DNA of 30,085 nucleotides from DUTS01 sp050951605 (GTDB taxonomy: Bacteria; Bacillota; Peptococcia; DRI-13; DTU073): assembly GCA_050951605.1 (NCBI GenBank), contig JBMNJJ010000001.1:1-30085 (forward strand), written 5' to 3'. The notes below the pieces were generated by a model. The model saw nothing but the letters and a program-made list of their open reading frames with translations, was not told where the DNA came from and did no database searches. Shown here in pieces: positions 8,450 through 16,423 of this stretch (its first letter is position 1; the number at the start of each line of letters is the position of its first letter). A program made the translations under genes and the position numbers.

Positions 8450-9814
8450 GTGGTTAAAACTTTTAATCCTTTAGAGTATGTTGCTCTTCAACAAACAAAG
8501 ATTGTGCAGGAGGTAAATGTTTCGGCGACAGATCAGCTTGATAATATTACGAAGAAGGTGAGAGCTTATCTCCGGGATAGGCACCGAGAGTCTTTTGCCC
8601 GTTCGGTTATTGACCCTAAAACGAGGGAAGAATTGAAGACGGTAATTAGTGACTATATTCATCAATTACCTAATTTACGTATTTCTACGCAGGAAAAAGA
8701 AAGTTTAATTAGGGCTATACAACAAGAAATTCTTTATTTTGGTCCGATTCAAAAAGCTTTAGATGACCCGGCGGTTACTAATATTGATGTTAATACTCCT
8801 TATGATGTGTTTATTGAACGAGATGGGGAAGAAGAGTTTCGCCCTGATTTAGCTTTTCATGATGAAGTTCACTTGGAGAATATCATCAATAAAATGCTGA
8901 TTCCCGATGGCAAATCTTTAACAGCGAATGAACCACATATCGATAGTTTGTTTGATAATTACCGCGTTTGTGCTGTTTTAGGTGTGAAACAGGGGGGAAT
9001 AGCTACCGAAAGTACTTGTGTTTCCATTAGAAAGTTTTCTGAAGAAACAATTTCACCCGAGGACTTAGTTAGACTGGGAACGATGAGTCAGGAAATGGAT
9101 GCTTTTTTTCGCGATGTTATTCCCTGTGCCAATTGTATTATTGCTGGAGCAACTAATTCAGGAAAAACAACTACCCTGATTTCTTTCCCCCTTTATTTTG
9201 AAAAGAATACCAGAATTATTACGATTGAAGATAGCCCAGAGATGATGTTACGTCGGAAAAAAGCGTATCGTGATTATCGCAATATTGTTTCTTTACAGAC
9301 GAAACATCATGAAAATCCGGAAAAAAGATATGATATTGCTAAATTGACGAAAGTATCTTTAAGAATGCGCCCTTGGAAAATAATTGTGGGAGAAGTTAGA
9401 GATGGACAAGCTGCTCGGCAAACTCATGAAGCTATGAACACCGGGCATAATTGTTATGTTACACTTCATGCCAGTTCGGCGCGTAATGCGGCTACACGTA
9501 TAGTGCAGTTAGCCGGTGATGGTTATAATGATGAGGCTATTGCGGCTCAACTTGCGGATACGGTCGATTTAATTATTTTTCAGCAAAAAATAAAAAAGAG
9601 TCGGATTATTACGGAAGTAGTGGAGCTCATTGGTTATGAAGGAGCTAAACACCCTCTTTGTACGACCCTTTTTGAATTTGTCCAGACGGGAATAAGTGAG
9701 GACGATTATGTTTTAGGTTATCATCGCCGGGTTAATGGCATCTCTGAGGAACTAGCTAGTAAAATGCGTGTGAATATGATTCCTAAGGAGAGAATCAGGA
9801 AATGGCAGTTGTAA
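8450..9814 (+). CDS. cpaF: CpaF/TadA-type secretion ATPase
   Basis: 454 residues from a GTG start with AAGGTGAG eight bases upstream. This is the hexameric GSPII_E/VirB11-type motor that powers Flp/Tad pilus assembly at the inner face of the membrane. Residues ~50-220 are the N-terminal domain (GPIQKALDDPAVTNIDVN is the family signature). Walker A GATNSGKT is at about 233-240, the Asp box near TIEDSPEM, Walker B IIVGEVRDG at about 311-319, and the His-box region at NTGHNCYVTLHASSA. Length fits the family. It overlaps tadB by 13 bases, so the two are probably translationally coupled. It is the only gene in the locus with intact nucleotide-binding motifs. Confidence 0.93.
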   Translation: MVKTFNPLEYVALQQTKIVQEVNVSATDQLDNITKKVRAYLRDRHRESFARSVIDPKTREELKTVISDYIHQLPNLRISTQEKESLIRAIQQEILYFGPIQKALDDPAVTNIDVNTPYDVFIERDGEEEFRPDLAFHDEVHLENIINKMLIPDGKSLTANEPHIDSLFDNYRVCAVLGVKQGGIATESTCVSIRKFSEETISPEDLVRLGTMSQEMDAFFRDVIPCANCIIAGATNSGKTTTLISFPLYFEKNTRIITIEDSPEMMLRRKKAYRDYRNIVSLQTKHHENPEKRYDIAKLTKVSLRMRPWKIIVGEVRDGQAARQTHEAMNTGHNCYVTLHASSARNAATRIVQLAGDGYNDEAIAAQLADTVDLIIFQQKIKKSRIITEVVELIGYEGAKHPLCTTLFEFVQTGISEDDYVLGYHRRVNGISEELASKMRVNMIPKERIRKWQL

Positions 9815-10701
9815 CTTTACCATTTTTAACGGGCTTGCTTTGTGCTTTGTGGTTTTTATTAGCCTATTTCTTGTTTAATTCACCTCGACAAAAGGGAGTA
9901 CCGGCTAAACTAAGGCTGAAACGGTTTTTTTATGAAACAATGCAAGTGGAAAAATTTCAAAATGAAGCTAAGGCGATTGGTTGGAAAATAACGAAGAGTG
10001 AATTTGTACTAATTGTTATCTTAAATGTTTTTCTGACTTTAGCTGTGGCAGTGGTAACACATAATCTCTTTATTTTAATTACCGGTTTTGTGGTCGGAGT
10101 TTATTTACCTAGTTTTTTGATTGAAAAAAAGCGACAAAGTTTACGTTTTAATTTGATTAGTAAACTTGTTGACCCTTTAAGATTATTGCTTTCCAGACTT
10201 CCTGAACAGCAGAATATTACGCGGGCCGTAGAAATGACTCGTGATGAAATTGTGGATAAGGAGATTAAGGAAATATTCAATAGTTTTTTGCGTGATGTAG
10301 CTATTGGGGGAAGTGTAAGGGATGCTTTGTTTAATCTGAAAAAAAGAGTAAGTTTTCGTAAGTTTGACCTTTATGTAGAGCATCTTTTATATGCTCATTA
10401 TGAGGGATTTACTGTGGAAGCGATTAGTGCCTTAGATAAGGCGGTACAAGCCATTGAATTTGATTTACGGGCTATACAAAAAGTTAAGGAACAGAGTCGC
10501 GAAAAAAAGAAAAAGCTATATTTAGCCTTGGTCATAGCCTGGCTTTTCCCTATCATTCTTTCTTTTGTTAGTACCGGGCATTCAAATATTTATTTACATA
10601 CTTTTCCCGGTAAAATTGTAATTTTGGGTTATGTTTTAGGGTCAATTTTTGTTTATATCAAAGGGGAAGAATATCTGAGTCTTAATCTTGATGAGCTTTA
10701 A
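9802..10701 (+). CDS. tadB: TadB-like inner-membrane platform protein
   Basis: 299 residues. ATG overlaps the 3' end of cpaF, whose sequence also supplies an AAGGAGAG ribosome site. One membrane segment at residues ~5-24, a pair at about 70-100, a soluble GspF-type helical domain (about 110-240, with LPEQQNITRAVEMTRDE and the GGSVRDAL turn), and one or two C-terminal membrane segments at about 242-290. Together with TadC it forms the membrane platform that the CpaF motor acts upon. Position and topology match Tad loci. Confidence 0.85.
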   Translation: MAVVTLPFLTGLLCALWFLLAYFLFNSPRQKGVPAKLRLKRFFYETMQVEKFQNEAKAIGWKITKSEFVLIVILNVFLTLAVAVVTHNLFILITGFVVGVYLPSFLIEKKRQSLRFNLISKLVDPLRLLLSRLPEQQNITRAVEMTRDEIVDKEIKEIFNSFLRDVAIGGSVRDALFNLKKRVSFRKFDLYVEHLLYAHYEGFTVEAISALDKAVQAIEFDLRAIQKVKEQSREKKKKLYLALVIAWLFPIILSFVSTGHSNIYLHTFPGKIVILGYVLGSIFVYIKGEEYLSLNLDEL

Positions 10702-10713
10702 AGGAGAGGTTTT

Positions 10714-11619
10714 ATGTTAGTGCAAATTTGGGGTCTGGTAATGCCCTTAATCATAGCTTCGCTGGTGGCCTTTTTATTAGCAAAGCAATTGTTTATTGAT
10801 CGGGCTACGCGGCGGGCGATCTTACGAGCGGGCGAAGTACTTTTGACGGAAAAAGAACTGGAAATGTTTCAGGAAGATAAGTTAACTCAATATGTGCTGG
10901 AAATAATTGAGAGAATTAAGGGAAAAGTTAATTTGGAAAATTTAATCTTAGCGGAAATGCGTAATATGCTGACCTTAATGGGCCGAAAAAGGAGTGCCGA
11001 AAGGGAATTAGCCGGTTATATAGTGTGCGGTTTTTGCTTTGCTCTGCCCATGTTATTAGTACCACTAGTTACCGAGTTTATGGGCTATGTGGTAATTTAT
11101 CCTATTTTTATCGGAGTAATTATTATCCAGCGTTATCGTGAATTAAAAAAAGATTATCGGAAATGGCAGACGGAATTAGTGCGGGACTTGCCTGATTTAA
11201 TTGATAAATTGCGGATTAGTTTTGCTAGTGGGCGAGACTATATTGCGGCCTTTATGCAAGTACGGGATAATTCGGGAATGAAGATGAGGGGCATGATTGA
11301 TAAATTGATTAGTGACTTACAATGTATGAGGGCTACTCAAGCTCTGGACCTTTTTGCCGAAGCGTTTCAAATGCCGATTGTGAACAGATTTGTTTCGGCT
11401 GTCAAAATTGCTATTAAATATGGTTATGAAGCGGCGGAAAACTATTTTCAAACAATTGAAAGTGATATTACCGAAATTAGATGTGTAGTTATTGAAGAAC
11501 TAACAAAATCTAAACCGGAAAAAATTTATCAATTATATTTGCTTATTTTTGCTTTATCGGTAAGTGCCTTATCTATTAAAGCTTGGGAGTTGTTTTCACA
11601 ATTAAGTACAATTTTATAA
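10714..11619 (+). CDS. tadC: TadC-like inner-membrane platform protein
   Basis: 301 residues from ATG behind AAAGGAGAGG, 12 bases after tadB. Membrane segments lie at about 5-25, 105-150 and 278-300. Between them is a GspF-like helical domain with WQTELVRDLPDLIDKLRIS and FASGRDYIAAF, as in TadC and DUF5702-neighbour proteins. It is the second half of the two-protein platform that replaces the single GspF/PilC of type IV pili. Confidence 0.85.
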   Translation: MLVQIWGLVMPLIIASLVAFLLAKQLFIDRATRRAILRAGEVLLTEKELEMFQEDKLTQYVLEIIERIKGKVNLENLILAEMRNMLTLMGRKRSAERELAGYIVCGFCFALPMLLVPLVTEFMGYVVIYPIFIGVIIIQRYRELKKDYRKWQTELVRDLPDLIDKLRISFASGRDYIAAFMQVRDNSGMKMRGMIDKLISDLQCMRATQALDLFAEAFQMPIVNRFVSAVKIAIKYGYEAAENYFQTIESDITEIRCVVIEELTKSKPEKIYQLYLLIFALSVSALSIKAWELFSQLSTIL

Positions 11620-11640
11620 TAATGAAGGAGGTAGAGAGAC

Positions 11641-11871
11641 ATGATTTTAAAAATGCAGGTAAGAATAATTCAGCAGGGGCAAAGGTTAAAAGAAAGTGTA
11701 AAAAAACATGTGGGTAATGAAAGAGGAGATATGGTGGCGACAATCGGGTGGATGGCTTTGACAGCAGTGATTCTTGTTTTGATTTATGCCATCCTTAAAA
11801 ATTGGCTCCCGGGTTTTATGGGTGGGATTACCGATAAAATGGATTCCATTAGTGAACCGATTAGTAAATAG
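11641..11871 (+). CDS. Flp-like small pilin candidate
   Basis: 76 residues from ATG behind GAAGGAGG. A basic 28-residue leader ends in NERGDMVATIGW and runs into a single hydrophobic helix (WMALTAVILVLIYAIL), then a short polar tail. This is the size and layout of a Flp/Tad pilin and it sits right after tadC, where pilins are found. The usual G-x4-E-Y/F processing site is not evident; cleavage could fall after the glycine of ERG. No prepilin peptidase is present in this window. Function as the pilus subunit is inferred from position. Confidence 0.65.
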   Translation: MILKMQVRIIQQGQRLKESVKKHVGNERGDMVATIGWMALTAVILVLIYAILKNWLPGFMGGITDKMDSISEPISK

Positions 11872-11887
11872 CAAGGGATTGGTTTAA

Positions 11888-12313
11888 TTGCCAAAGGAAC
11901 GGAATTTAAATTTATTAACCTCGGAAAGAGGAGCAAGTTGGCTTAGTGGTCTTTTTACTATGCTTGTCTTGACGATAGTAATGTTTATAGGGATTGAAGT
12001 AGCCTGTTACTTATCAACTTATTGGAAATTAAGAGTTGCGTGTAGTGAAACCTTAGCTTTAATGAAGCTGGAAAATGGGTTTGATGTCCAGACAAAGCAG
12101 TATTTTGATAGTTTTTTAAGGGTACAAGGCATTGACCCTCATCAGGATCAGGTTAAAGTAGAAGGCACGGAGAAAACTGTGCAAAGAGGCGAAATAGTGA
12201 CGATCAGGACGGAGATGCCCTATACTTTTAGGGCTTTAAAGCCTTTAGGGAAAGAGTTTCATTTAACGATGAGGGTAGCGATGTCGGGGCTTGCTCAGGA
12301 GTTTATAAAGTAA
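11888..12313 (+). CDS. TadE-like/DUF4320-like pseudopilin
   Basis: 141 residues from a TTG start. The leader ends in SERGASWLSG followed by a hydrophobic helix (about 22-42), then an extracytoplasmic domain with YWKLRVACSETLALMKLENG and a beta-rich C-terminus. The GAS-W start and the single N-terminal helix resemble TadE and DUF4320 proteins found beside CpaF in clostridial genomes. Probably a minor pilin or assembly factor. Lies 16 bases after the pilin gene. Confidence 0.6.
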   Translation: MPKERNLNLLTSERGASWLSGLFTMLVLTIVMFIGIEVACYLSTYWKLRVACSETLALMKLENGFDVQTKQYFDSFLRVQGIDPHQDQVKVEGTEKTVQRGEIVTIRTEMPYTFRALKPLGKEFHLTMRVAMSGLAQEFIK

Positions 12314-12342
12314 AAAAGTTTAAAAGAAGGATAAGTATAAAG

Positions 12343-12783
12343 ATGAAAGTACCGGTATGGATGTTGTTTGGTTTGATTTTAGCTATATTATTAATGGACC
12401 TGATTACTCTTTTGGTGGTGAGAGCAGACCTAATAGAAGCAATAAATATAGCTTTAGATGCTGCTTTTGTAGAGGGAATAAGTGAAGAAGATTTGTTCAA
12501 AGGTGAAAGCTTTATTGAAGAAAGTAAGGCTCGAGAGGCAGCCCTCACTTATTTTAAAAAGAATTTGAACTTGAACCATAACTTAGAGAATAGATTTCTG
12601 CAAAAGACTAAATTTGAACTTACTTTTAAACAGGAGCAAACCCAACCAATGATTTCAGCGATAGTAAGCACTACTGTTACGACAATGGTGCCAAAGTTAG
12701 TGGGGCACGAGGGGATTAATATTACTGTTCGGAAAAAGCAATATTTTTTGCACAGTTATAAAAACATGGCCCCGGTGTTGTGA
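12343..12783 (+). CDS. Single-pass membrane protein of the Tad-like locus
   Basis: 146 residues from ATG with GAAGGA upstream. One N-terminal membrane helix (about 4-27) is followed by a polar domain with alternating charge and a Thr/Val-rich strand region. It has the same layout as the preceding TadE-like protein and may be a second minor pilin (TadF-like), but I recognise no family motif. Placed within the operon between the TadE-like and CpaB-like genes. Confidence 0.6.
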   Translation: MKVPVWMLFGLILAILLMDLITLLVVRADLIEAINIALDAAFVEGISEEDLFKGESFIEESKAREAALTYFKKNLNLNHNLENRFLQKTKFELTFKQEQTQPMISAIVSTTVTTMVPKLVGHEGINITVRKKQYFLHSYKNMAPVL

Positions 12784-12856
12784 ATTAACAAGTTATTAGG
12801 AGAGATGCTAAGTCCTATATAGAAAGAGCTACTTTGGAGAGAAAGGAGTGGAAAAA

Positions 12857-13594
12857 TTGAGCAAAATTTTTCGCAAAAAATGGTTGAGAGCATTTTTTGT
12901 TTTACTCACGTTTTGTGTTGTTTTTTTTATAACATATACATTAAATGATTTCTATATCAAGAAGAATGTACAAACAGTTCGTGTCGCTACAGTGACTAAA
13001 AAAATACCACCTTATACCTTAGTAACAAAAGAACAGATTGTGATGGCACCTATACCGGTATCAGTAGTGCCCGAAGATGCTGTTCTTAATGTGGAACAGT
13101 TTTTTCAGGGGAAGGAATATTATACTAATGAATTAGGTTTAGGGGCAGGAGATTTATTGAGAACAGAGAAGTTATCAGCAGATAATACTTCTCCGCTTGG
13201 GAAGTTGACCAGGCTTTCTGATGAACAGACGATGCTTGTAGCGATCAATACTAATCTTGTCCAAAGTTGTGCTAATCTTGTTGTGCCGGGGACTTTAGTT
13301 AATGCTATCGTCTATATCAAAGCAAAAGGGATGGGAGAAGAAGATGTGGTGATTAGTTTTGAGGAAGACCCTGGTTTAGCTAATCTTCTTGTGGTTGATA
13401 AAAAGAATGCGAATTCTGCTGTAGTTGAAGAAGAGGGGCGTGAGGCTATACCGGCAGTCGTTGTTTTTAAGTTACATAAAAATCAGCAAAATGTAGCTAA
13501 AGCTTTAGTAAAATATAATGAAACGGGGATTGTTTATTTACTGCCAGTAGGTTTTCAGGGTGATATTTTTTTAGGTCTTGAAGCCCAAAAATAA
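12857..13594 (+). CDS. cpaB: CpaB/RcpC-like pilus assembly protein with SAF domain
   Basis: About 245 residues. The GGAG of the ribosome site overlaps the GTG at 12848, so the in-frame TTG at 12857, eight bases further on, is the likely start. One membrane anchor (residues ~8-29), then an SAF-type domain: VRVATVTKKIPPYTLVTKEQI, GDLLRTEKLSAD and the CpaB-type segment ANLVVPGTLVNAIVYI. CpaB normally sits outside the membrane and helps assemble the pilus. In a bacterium with no secretin it may contact peptidoglycan or the wall instead. Confidence 0.8.
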   Translation: MSKIFRKKWLRAFFVLLTFCVVFFITYTLNDFYIKKNVQTVRVATVTKKIPPYTLVTKEQIVMAPIPVSVVPEDAVLNVEQFFQGKEYYTNELGLGAGDLLRTEKLSADNTSPLGKLTRLSDEQTMLVAINTNLVQSCANLVVPGTLVNAIVYIKAKGMGEEDVVISFEEDPGLANLLVVDKKNANSAVVEEEGREAIPAVVVFKLHKNQQNVAKALVKYNETGIVYLLPVGFQGDIFLGLEAQK

Positions 13595-13608
13595 AGGAGA
13601 GAAAGAAG

Positions 13609-14118
13609 TTGAAGAAAAAAGCACTTAATTTAATCGTGGTTTTAGCGTTATGCTTCTTTTCAAATAGTCTCCTAGCTACAGAAGGGCATTGGGCAGCAGG
13701 AGATTTGTATAATTTAAAAGATAAACATAAGCTTGAGGTTGAGGGGAATTTAGATCAACCTGCTGATCAAGCTGTGCAGGAGGAAGTTTTTAAATTAATA
13801 GGTATAAAAAAAAGACCGCGGAATGAATTGTTGAGGTTCAGAATATTTTATTATATGGTGGAGTCATTACCAATAGAATCACCGGGAGATGAGGAATGTA
13901 ACGAAATACTACGGGACTTCGCAGATGTCTGTAATTATTGCCAAAAAAACAATAGAACTTTAGGAACGGCAAAAAAAATTGGGCTTTTACGAGGACGTAA
14001 GACAGAAGAAGGACTAGTTATGGCTATTGACCAGCCCGTAACTAGAGCTGAGTTGGGAGTATTGGCTATGCGTTATTTAAAGATAAAAGATACATTAAAA
14101 GAAATACAGGATCAGTAG
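13609..14118 (+). CDS. Secreted protein with two SLH-like motifs
   Basis: 169 residues from TTG behind AAAGGAGAG. Signal peptide at residues 1-23 (LNLIVVLALCFFSNSLLA, cleavage near ATEG). Two diverged S-layer-homology motifs can be seen. One begins EGHWAAGDLYNLKDKHKLEV and ends near QEEVFKLIGI. The other lies at about 125-160 with AKKIGLLRGRKTEEG and QPVTRAELGVLAMRYL. SLH motifs bind pyruvylated wall polymer. The last gene of the Tad-like operon, 14 bases after cpaB, so it may anchor the machine to the wall. The assignment to SLH is by pattern only. Confidence 0.6.
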   Translation: MKKKALNLIVVLALCFFSNSLLATEGHWAAGDLYNLKDKHKLEVEGNLDQPADQAVQEEVFKLIGIKKRPRNELLRFRIFYYMVESLPIESPGDEECNEILRDFADVCNYCQKNNRTLGTAKKIGLLRGRKTEEGLVMAIDQPVTRAELGVLAMRYLKIKDTLKEIQDQ

Positions 14119-14131
14119 GGGAGTAGGAAGT

Positions 14132-14197
14132 GAAAAAACTGTATTAATAACAGGTTCTTCTAGAGGAATTAGGCAGGCGATGGCCAAAGTTTTTTAA
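14132..14197 (+). pseudogene. N-terminal stub of a short-chain dehydrogenase/reductase
   Basis: Twenty-one codons read EKTVLITGSSRGI then RQAMAKVF before TAA. This is the Rossmann nucleotide-binding start of an SDR (FabG-like; T-G-x3-G-x-G), with the last glycine of the motif changed to arginine. The apparent GTG start (GTGAAAAAAC) is in another frame, and nothing SDR-like follows. Too short to be a gene; it is a relic. Confidence 0.65.
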
Positions 14198-14214
14198 TTT
14201 AAAATATACGAATA

Positions 14215-14243
14215 CTGACAAATAAGTTGGAGTTTGATAAAAT
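14215..14243 (+). promoter_or_regulatory. Promoter for the TIM-barrel gene
   Basis: CTGACA, 17 bases, then TAAAAT, with a TG one base before the -10 (extended -10). It overlaps the TTG at 14234 that would otherwise look like a start, which argues for a start further downstream. Confidence 0.6.
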
Positions 14244-14269
14244 ATAATATAATTGGTGGGGGTGATTTA

Positions 14270-14941
14270 TTGAAAAGTTGTTTTGTTCCTGAAATTCATG
14301 GAAGATTGCGTAAACATATGGTTAGAGTGCCGGAGATTATTAATTCTGTTGGTGGAATTAGAATATTTGGCAAATTGATTAAATCTTTATTATTTAGTAC
14401 TGATGTAGCCATTATTAAGAATTGTAATGCTGATGCAGTTATTGCTGTTTACCCTTTCACTCCTCAGCCGATCATTACGCAATCAATCATTAATGCTTCA
14501 GGTGTTCCGGTTTTTTGCGGGGTGGGTGGAGGTACTACTACCGGGAATCGTGTAGTAAATTTAGCTGTACATGCTGAACATCAAGGAGCGATGGGTGTGG
14601 TGGTAAATGCTCCTACTAAGAATGATATAATTAAAGAATTGTACGAAAAAATTGATATACCGATAATTGTTACTGTTGTTTCTGAAAATGAAGATTTTGA
14701 AGAGCGTTTAAACTCCGGAGCTACTATTTTAAATGTATCAGCAGCGGCGAAAACACCTTTAATAGTTAAGCAAATACGTAAAAATCATCCGCAAATACCG
14801 ATTATTGCAACAGGCGGACCTAATGAAGAGACGATTAAGACAACCATTGAGGCGGGTGCAAATGCGATAACTTATACACCACCTACTTCAGCACAAATAT
14901 TTAAAGAAATGATGCAAAATTATCGCCAGCAATTACAATAA
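14270..14941 (+). CDS. Phosphate-binding TIM-barrel-type protein of unknown substrate
   Basis: 223 residues from TTG at 14270, with GGTGGGGGTGAT just upstream; the earlier TTG at 14234 lies inside the promoter. The sequence alternates beta strands and helices in TIM-barrel style: AVIAVYPFTPQPII, GVPVFCGVGGGTTTGNRVV, GAMGVVVNAP, IPIIVTVVS, TILNVSAAAKTP, IPIIATGGP and GANAITYTPP. The late ATGG and ANAITYTP segments resemble the phosphate-binding half of IMPDH/ThiG/NanE-like barrels. Similar clostridial proteins are often labelled only as hydrolase. Its substrate cannot be told from the sequence. Monocistronic: own promoter before it and a different promoter after it. Confidence 0.7.
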   Translation: MKSCFVPEIHGRLRKHMVRVPEIINSVGGIRIFGKLIKSLLFSTDVAIIKNCNADAVIAVYPFTPQPIITQSIINASGVPVFCGVGGGTTTGNRVVNLAVHAEHQGAMGVVVNAPTKNDIIKELYEKIDIPIIVTVVSENEDFEERLNSGATILNVSAAAKTPLIVKQIRKNHPQIPIIATGGPNEETIKTTIEAGANAITYTPPTSAQIFKEMMQNYRQQLQ

Positions 14942-14985
14942 AAAATATTTTTGTTAATTTTAATAAAGAAAAGAATGAGTTGGTT

Positions 14986-15015
14986 TTGCTTTTTTTCTTA
15001 AAATTATGATATAAT
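14986..15015 (+). promoter_or_regulatory. Promoter for the ADP-ribosylglycohydrolase gene
   Basis: TTGCTT, 18 bases, then TATAAT preceded by TG-A (extended -10). An A/T inverted repeat, ATTTATAT (15050-15057) with ATATAAAT (15066-15073), lies in the leader just before the ribosome site. Confidence 0.6.
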
Positions 15016-15098
15016 AGAATTATTAGAGATTAGAAACAAGGTGGGAAATATTTATATGTTTTTTTATATAAATTTATATGGAAGGTGAGGTGGTTAAT

Positions 15099-16052
15099 TT
15101 GGGAACGGCTCAGGGAAAACAGAATAAAGAGCATTTCAAAGGCTGTTTACTAGGTGGGGCTATTGGTGATGCCTTTGGAAGTCCTGTAGATTTATTGAAT
15201 TATAATGAGATAAAGGAAAAATACGGGAAAAAGGGCATTGTTGATTTAGTTTGTGAGGAAAATGGGAAGGCAAGAATAACTGATGATACTCAACTAACTT
15301 TATTTACAGCTGAAGGATTGTTACGTGCAGAAACAAGAAAAAGAGCGAGAGGAGCTTGTTATCCTCCTTCGATTGTCTATTATGCATATTTACGATGGTT
15401 ACATACACAGGGATATCCCCAAAATAAAAATATAGAAAAAATTTATGATGGCTATTTAATTAAAATAAAAGAATTATATGTAAACCGTTCGCCGGGCAAA
15501 ACTTGCTTATCAGCTTTAGCCAGTGGAAAACATGGGACTATAGAAGAACATATTAATGATAGTAAAGGTTGTGGAGCTGTGAAGCGCATTGCACCTGTAG
15601 GTCTTTATGTTTCGAGAAAAACTGCGTTCGAATTGGGTAGTGAATGTGCTGCTTTAACTCATGGGCATCCTAGTGGATATTTAGCGGCAGGTGTTCTTGC
15701 TCATATTATAGCGGGGATTATTGAAGGAATGGAAATTGAGGAAACTATTCTTGAAGCAATGGATAAGCTTGTATATTATGACGGGTATGAAGAATGTAAT
15801 AGCAGTATTCATAAAGCAATGAAGTTGGCGAAAAGTGATAAAGAACCCAGAGAAGCGATAGGTCTTATTGGAGAAGGTCGAGTGGCTGAAGAAGCGTTAG
15901 CTGTTGCTATATATTCTGTTTTAAAGTATCCGCATGACTTTAAAAAAGCACTTTATGTAGCGGTTAATCATGATGGAGGTAGTAATAGTATCGGAAGCGA
16001 TTACCGGCAATATTCTTGGTGCATATTTAGGCATAAAAGGGATACCTACTGA
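15099..16052 (+). CDS. ADP-ribosylglycohydrolase (DraG/ARH family), frameshifted near its end
   Basis: TTG at 15099 has AAGGTGAGG eight bases upstream and puts the family start (GCLLGGAIGDAFGSPVD) about 13 residues in; an ATG at 15078 is in frame. These enzymes remove ADP-ribose from proteins or small molecules using two metal ions. The first metal motif TDDTQ is intact, as are GCGAVKRIAPVGLY and LTHGHPSGY. At about 15990 one extra base shifts the frame, so the last ~20 residues to 16052 are spurious. The ancestral frame continues as AITGNILGAYLG to a TAA at 16120-16122. The second metal motif, normally GDSDSTG, reads GGSNSIG, so both aspartates are gone. The product is probably inactive. Confidence 0.75.
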   Translation: MGTAQGKQNKEHFKGCLLGGAIGDAFGSPVDLLNYNEIKEKYGKKGIVDLVCEENGKARITDDTQLTLFTAEGLLRAETRKRARGACYPPSIVYYAYLRWLHTQGYPQNKNIEKIYDGYLIKIKELYVNRSPGKTCLSALASGKHGTIEEHINDSKGCGAVKRIAPVGLYVSRKTAFELGSECAALTHGHPSGYLAAGVLAHIIAGIIEGMEIEETILEAMDKLVYYDGYEECNSSIHKAMKLAKSDKEPREAIGLIGEGRVAEEALAVAIYSVLKYPHDFKKALYVAVNHDGGSNSIGSDYRQYSWCIFRHKRDTY

Positions 16053-16122
16053 GTGGGCTAAAAAAGTTGAATTAACTGATGTTATTTTACAGGTAGCAGA
16101 TGACCTTTTTACAGGGGTATAA

Positions 16123-16423
16123 AGGTACACTTGATTGGTGGCGGCGGTATCCCGGATATTAAGTGTGTGCAGCGGTAAGGTCTAAAAGTCGTCTTCTTAT
16201 TTTGAGGAAGCGGCTTTTGTTTTTTTAAGAGAGAAATAATTTGGTGAAAAGCCTCTGTATTGAGTGGCTATTTTAAAAATATATTGTATACTTTTATAGA
16301 AAATCTGGGTGCTTTCAATAAATTTTGTTGTATATTAATAACAAAGTTATTTTCTCACGAAAGTATAAGATAGACCCTAGTTATAGATGTGTAGTGGGAA
16401 TGAAGATGGGGAGGTAATTGTTT
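16123..16423. other. Intergenic region before the glutamate dehydrogenase relic
   Basis: Contains the terminator at 16184-16226. An A/T-rich stretch at 16259-16350 has TATACT and TATATT boxes that could serve as a -10, but no convincing -35. A short inverted repeat, TTTGTT and AACAAA around TATATTAA, lies near 16323-16345. No gene is visible. Confidence 0.5.
16184..16226 (+). terminator. Intrinsic terminator after the ADP-ribosylglycohydrolase gene
   Basis: AAAAGTCGTCTTCTT and GAGGAAGCGGCTTTT form a mostly paired stem with G-U pairs and a loop ATTTT, followed shortly by a run of T. Confidence 0.7.

Noticed and set aside
14234..14269. TTG at 14234 as the start of the TIM-barrel protein.
   Set aside because: It lies within a near-consensus promoter and has no ribosome site. 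TTG at 14270 has GGTGGGGGTGAT in the right place.
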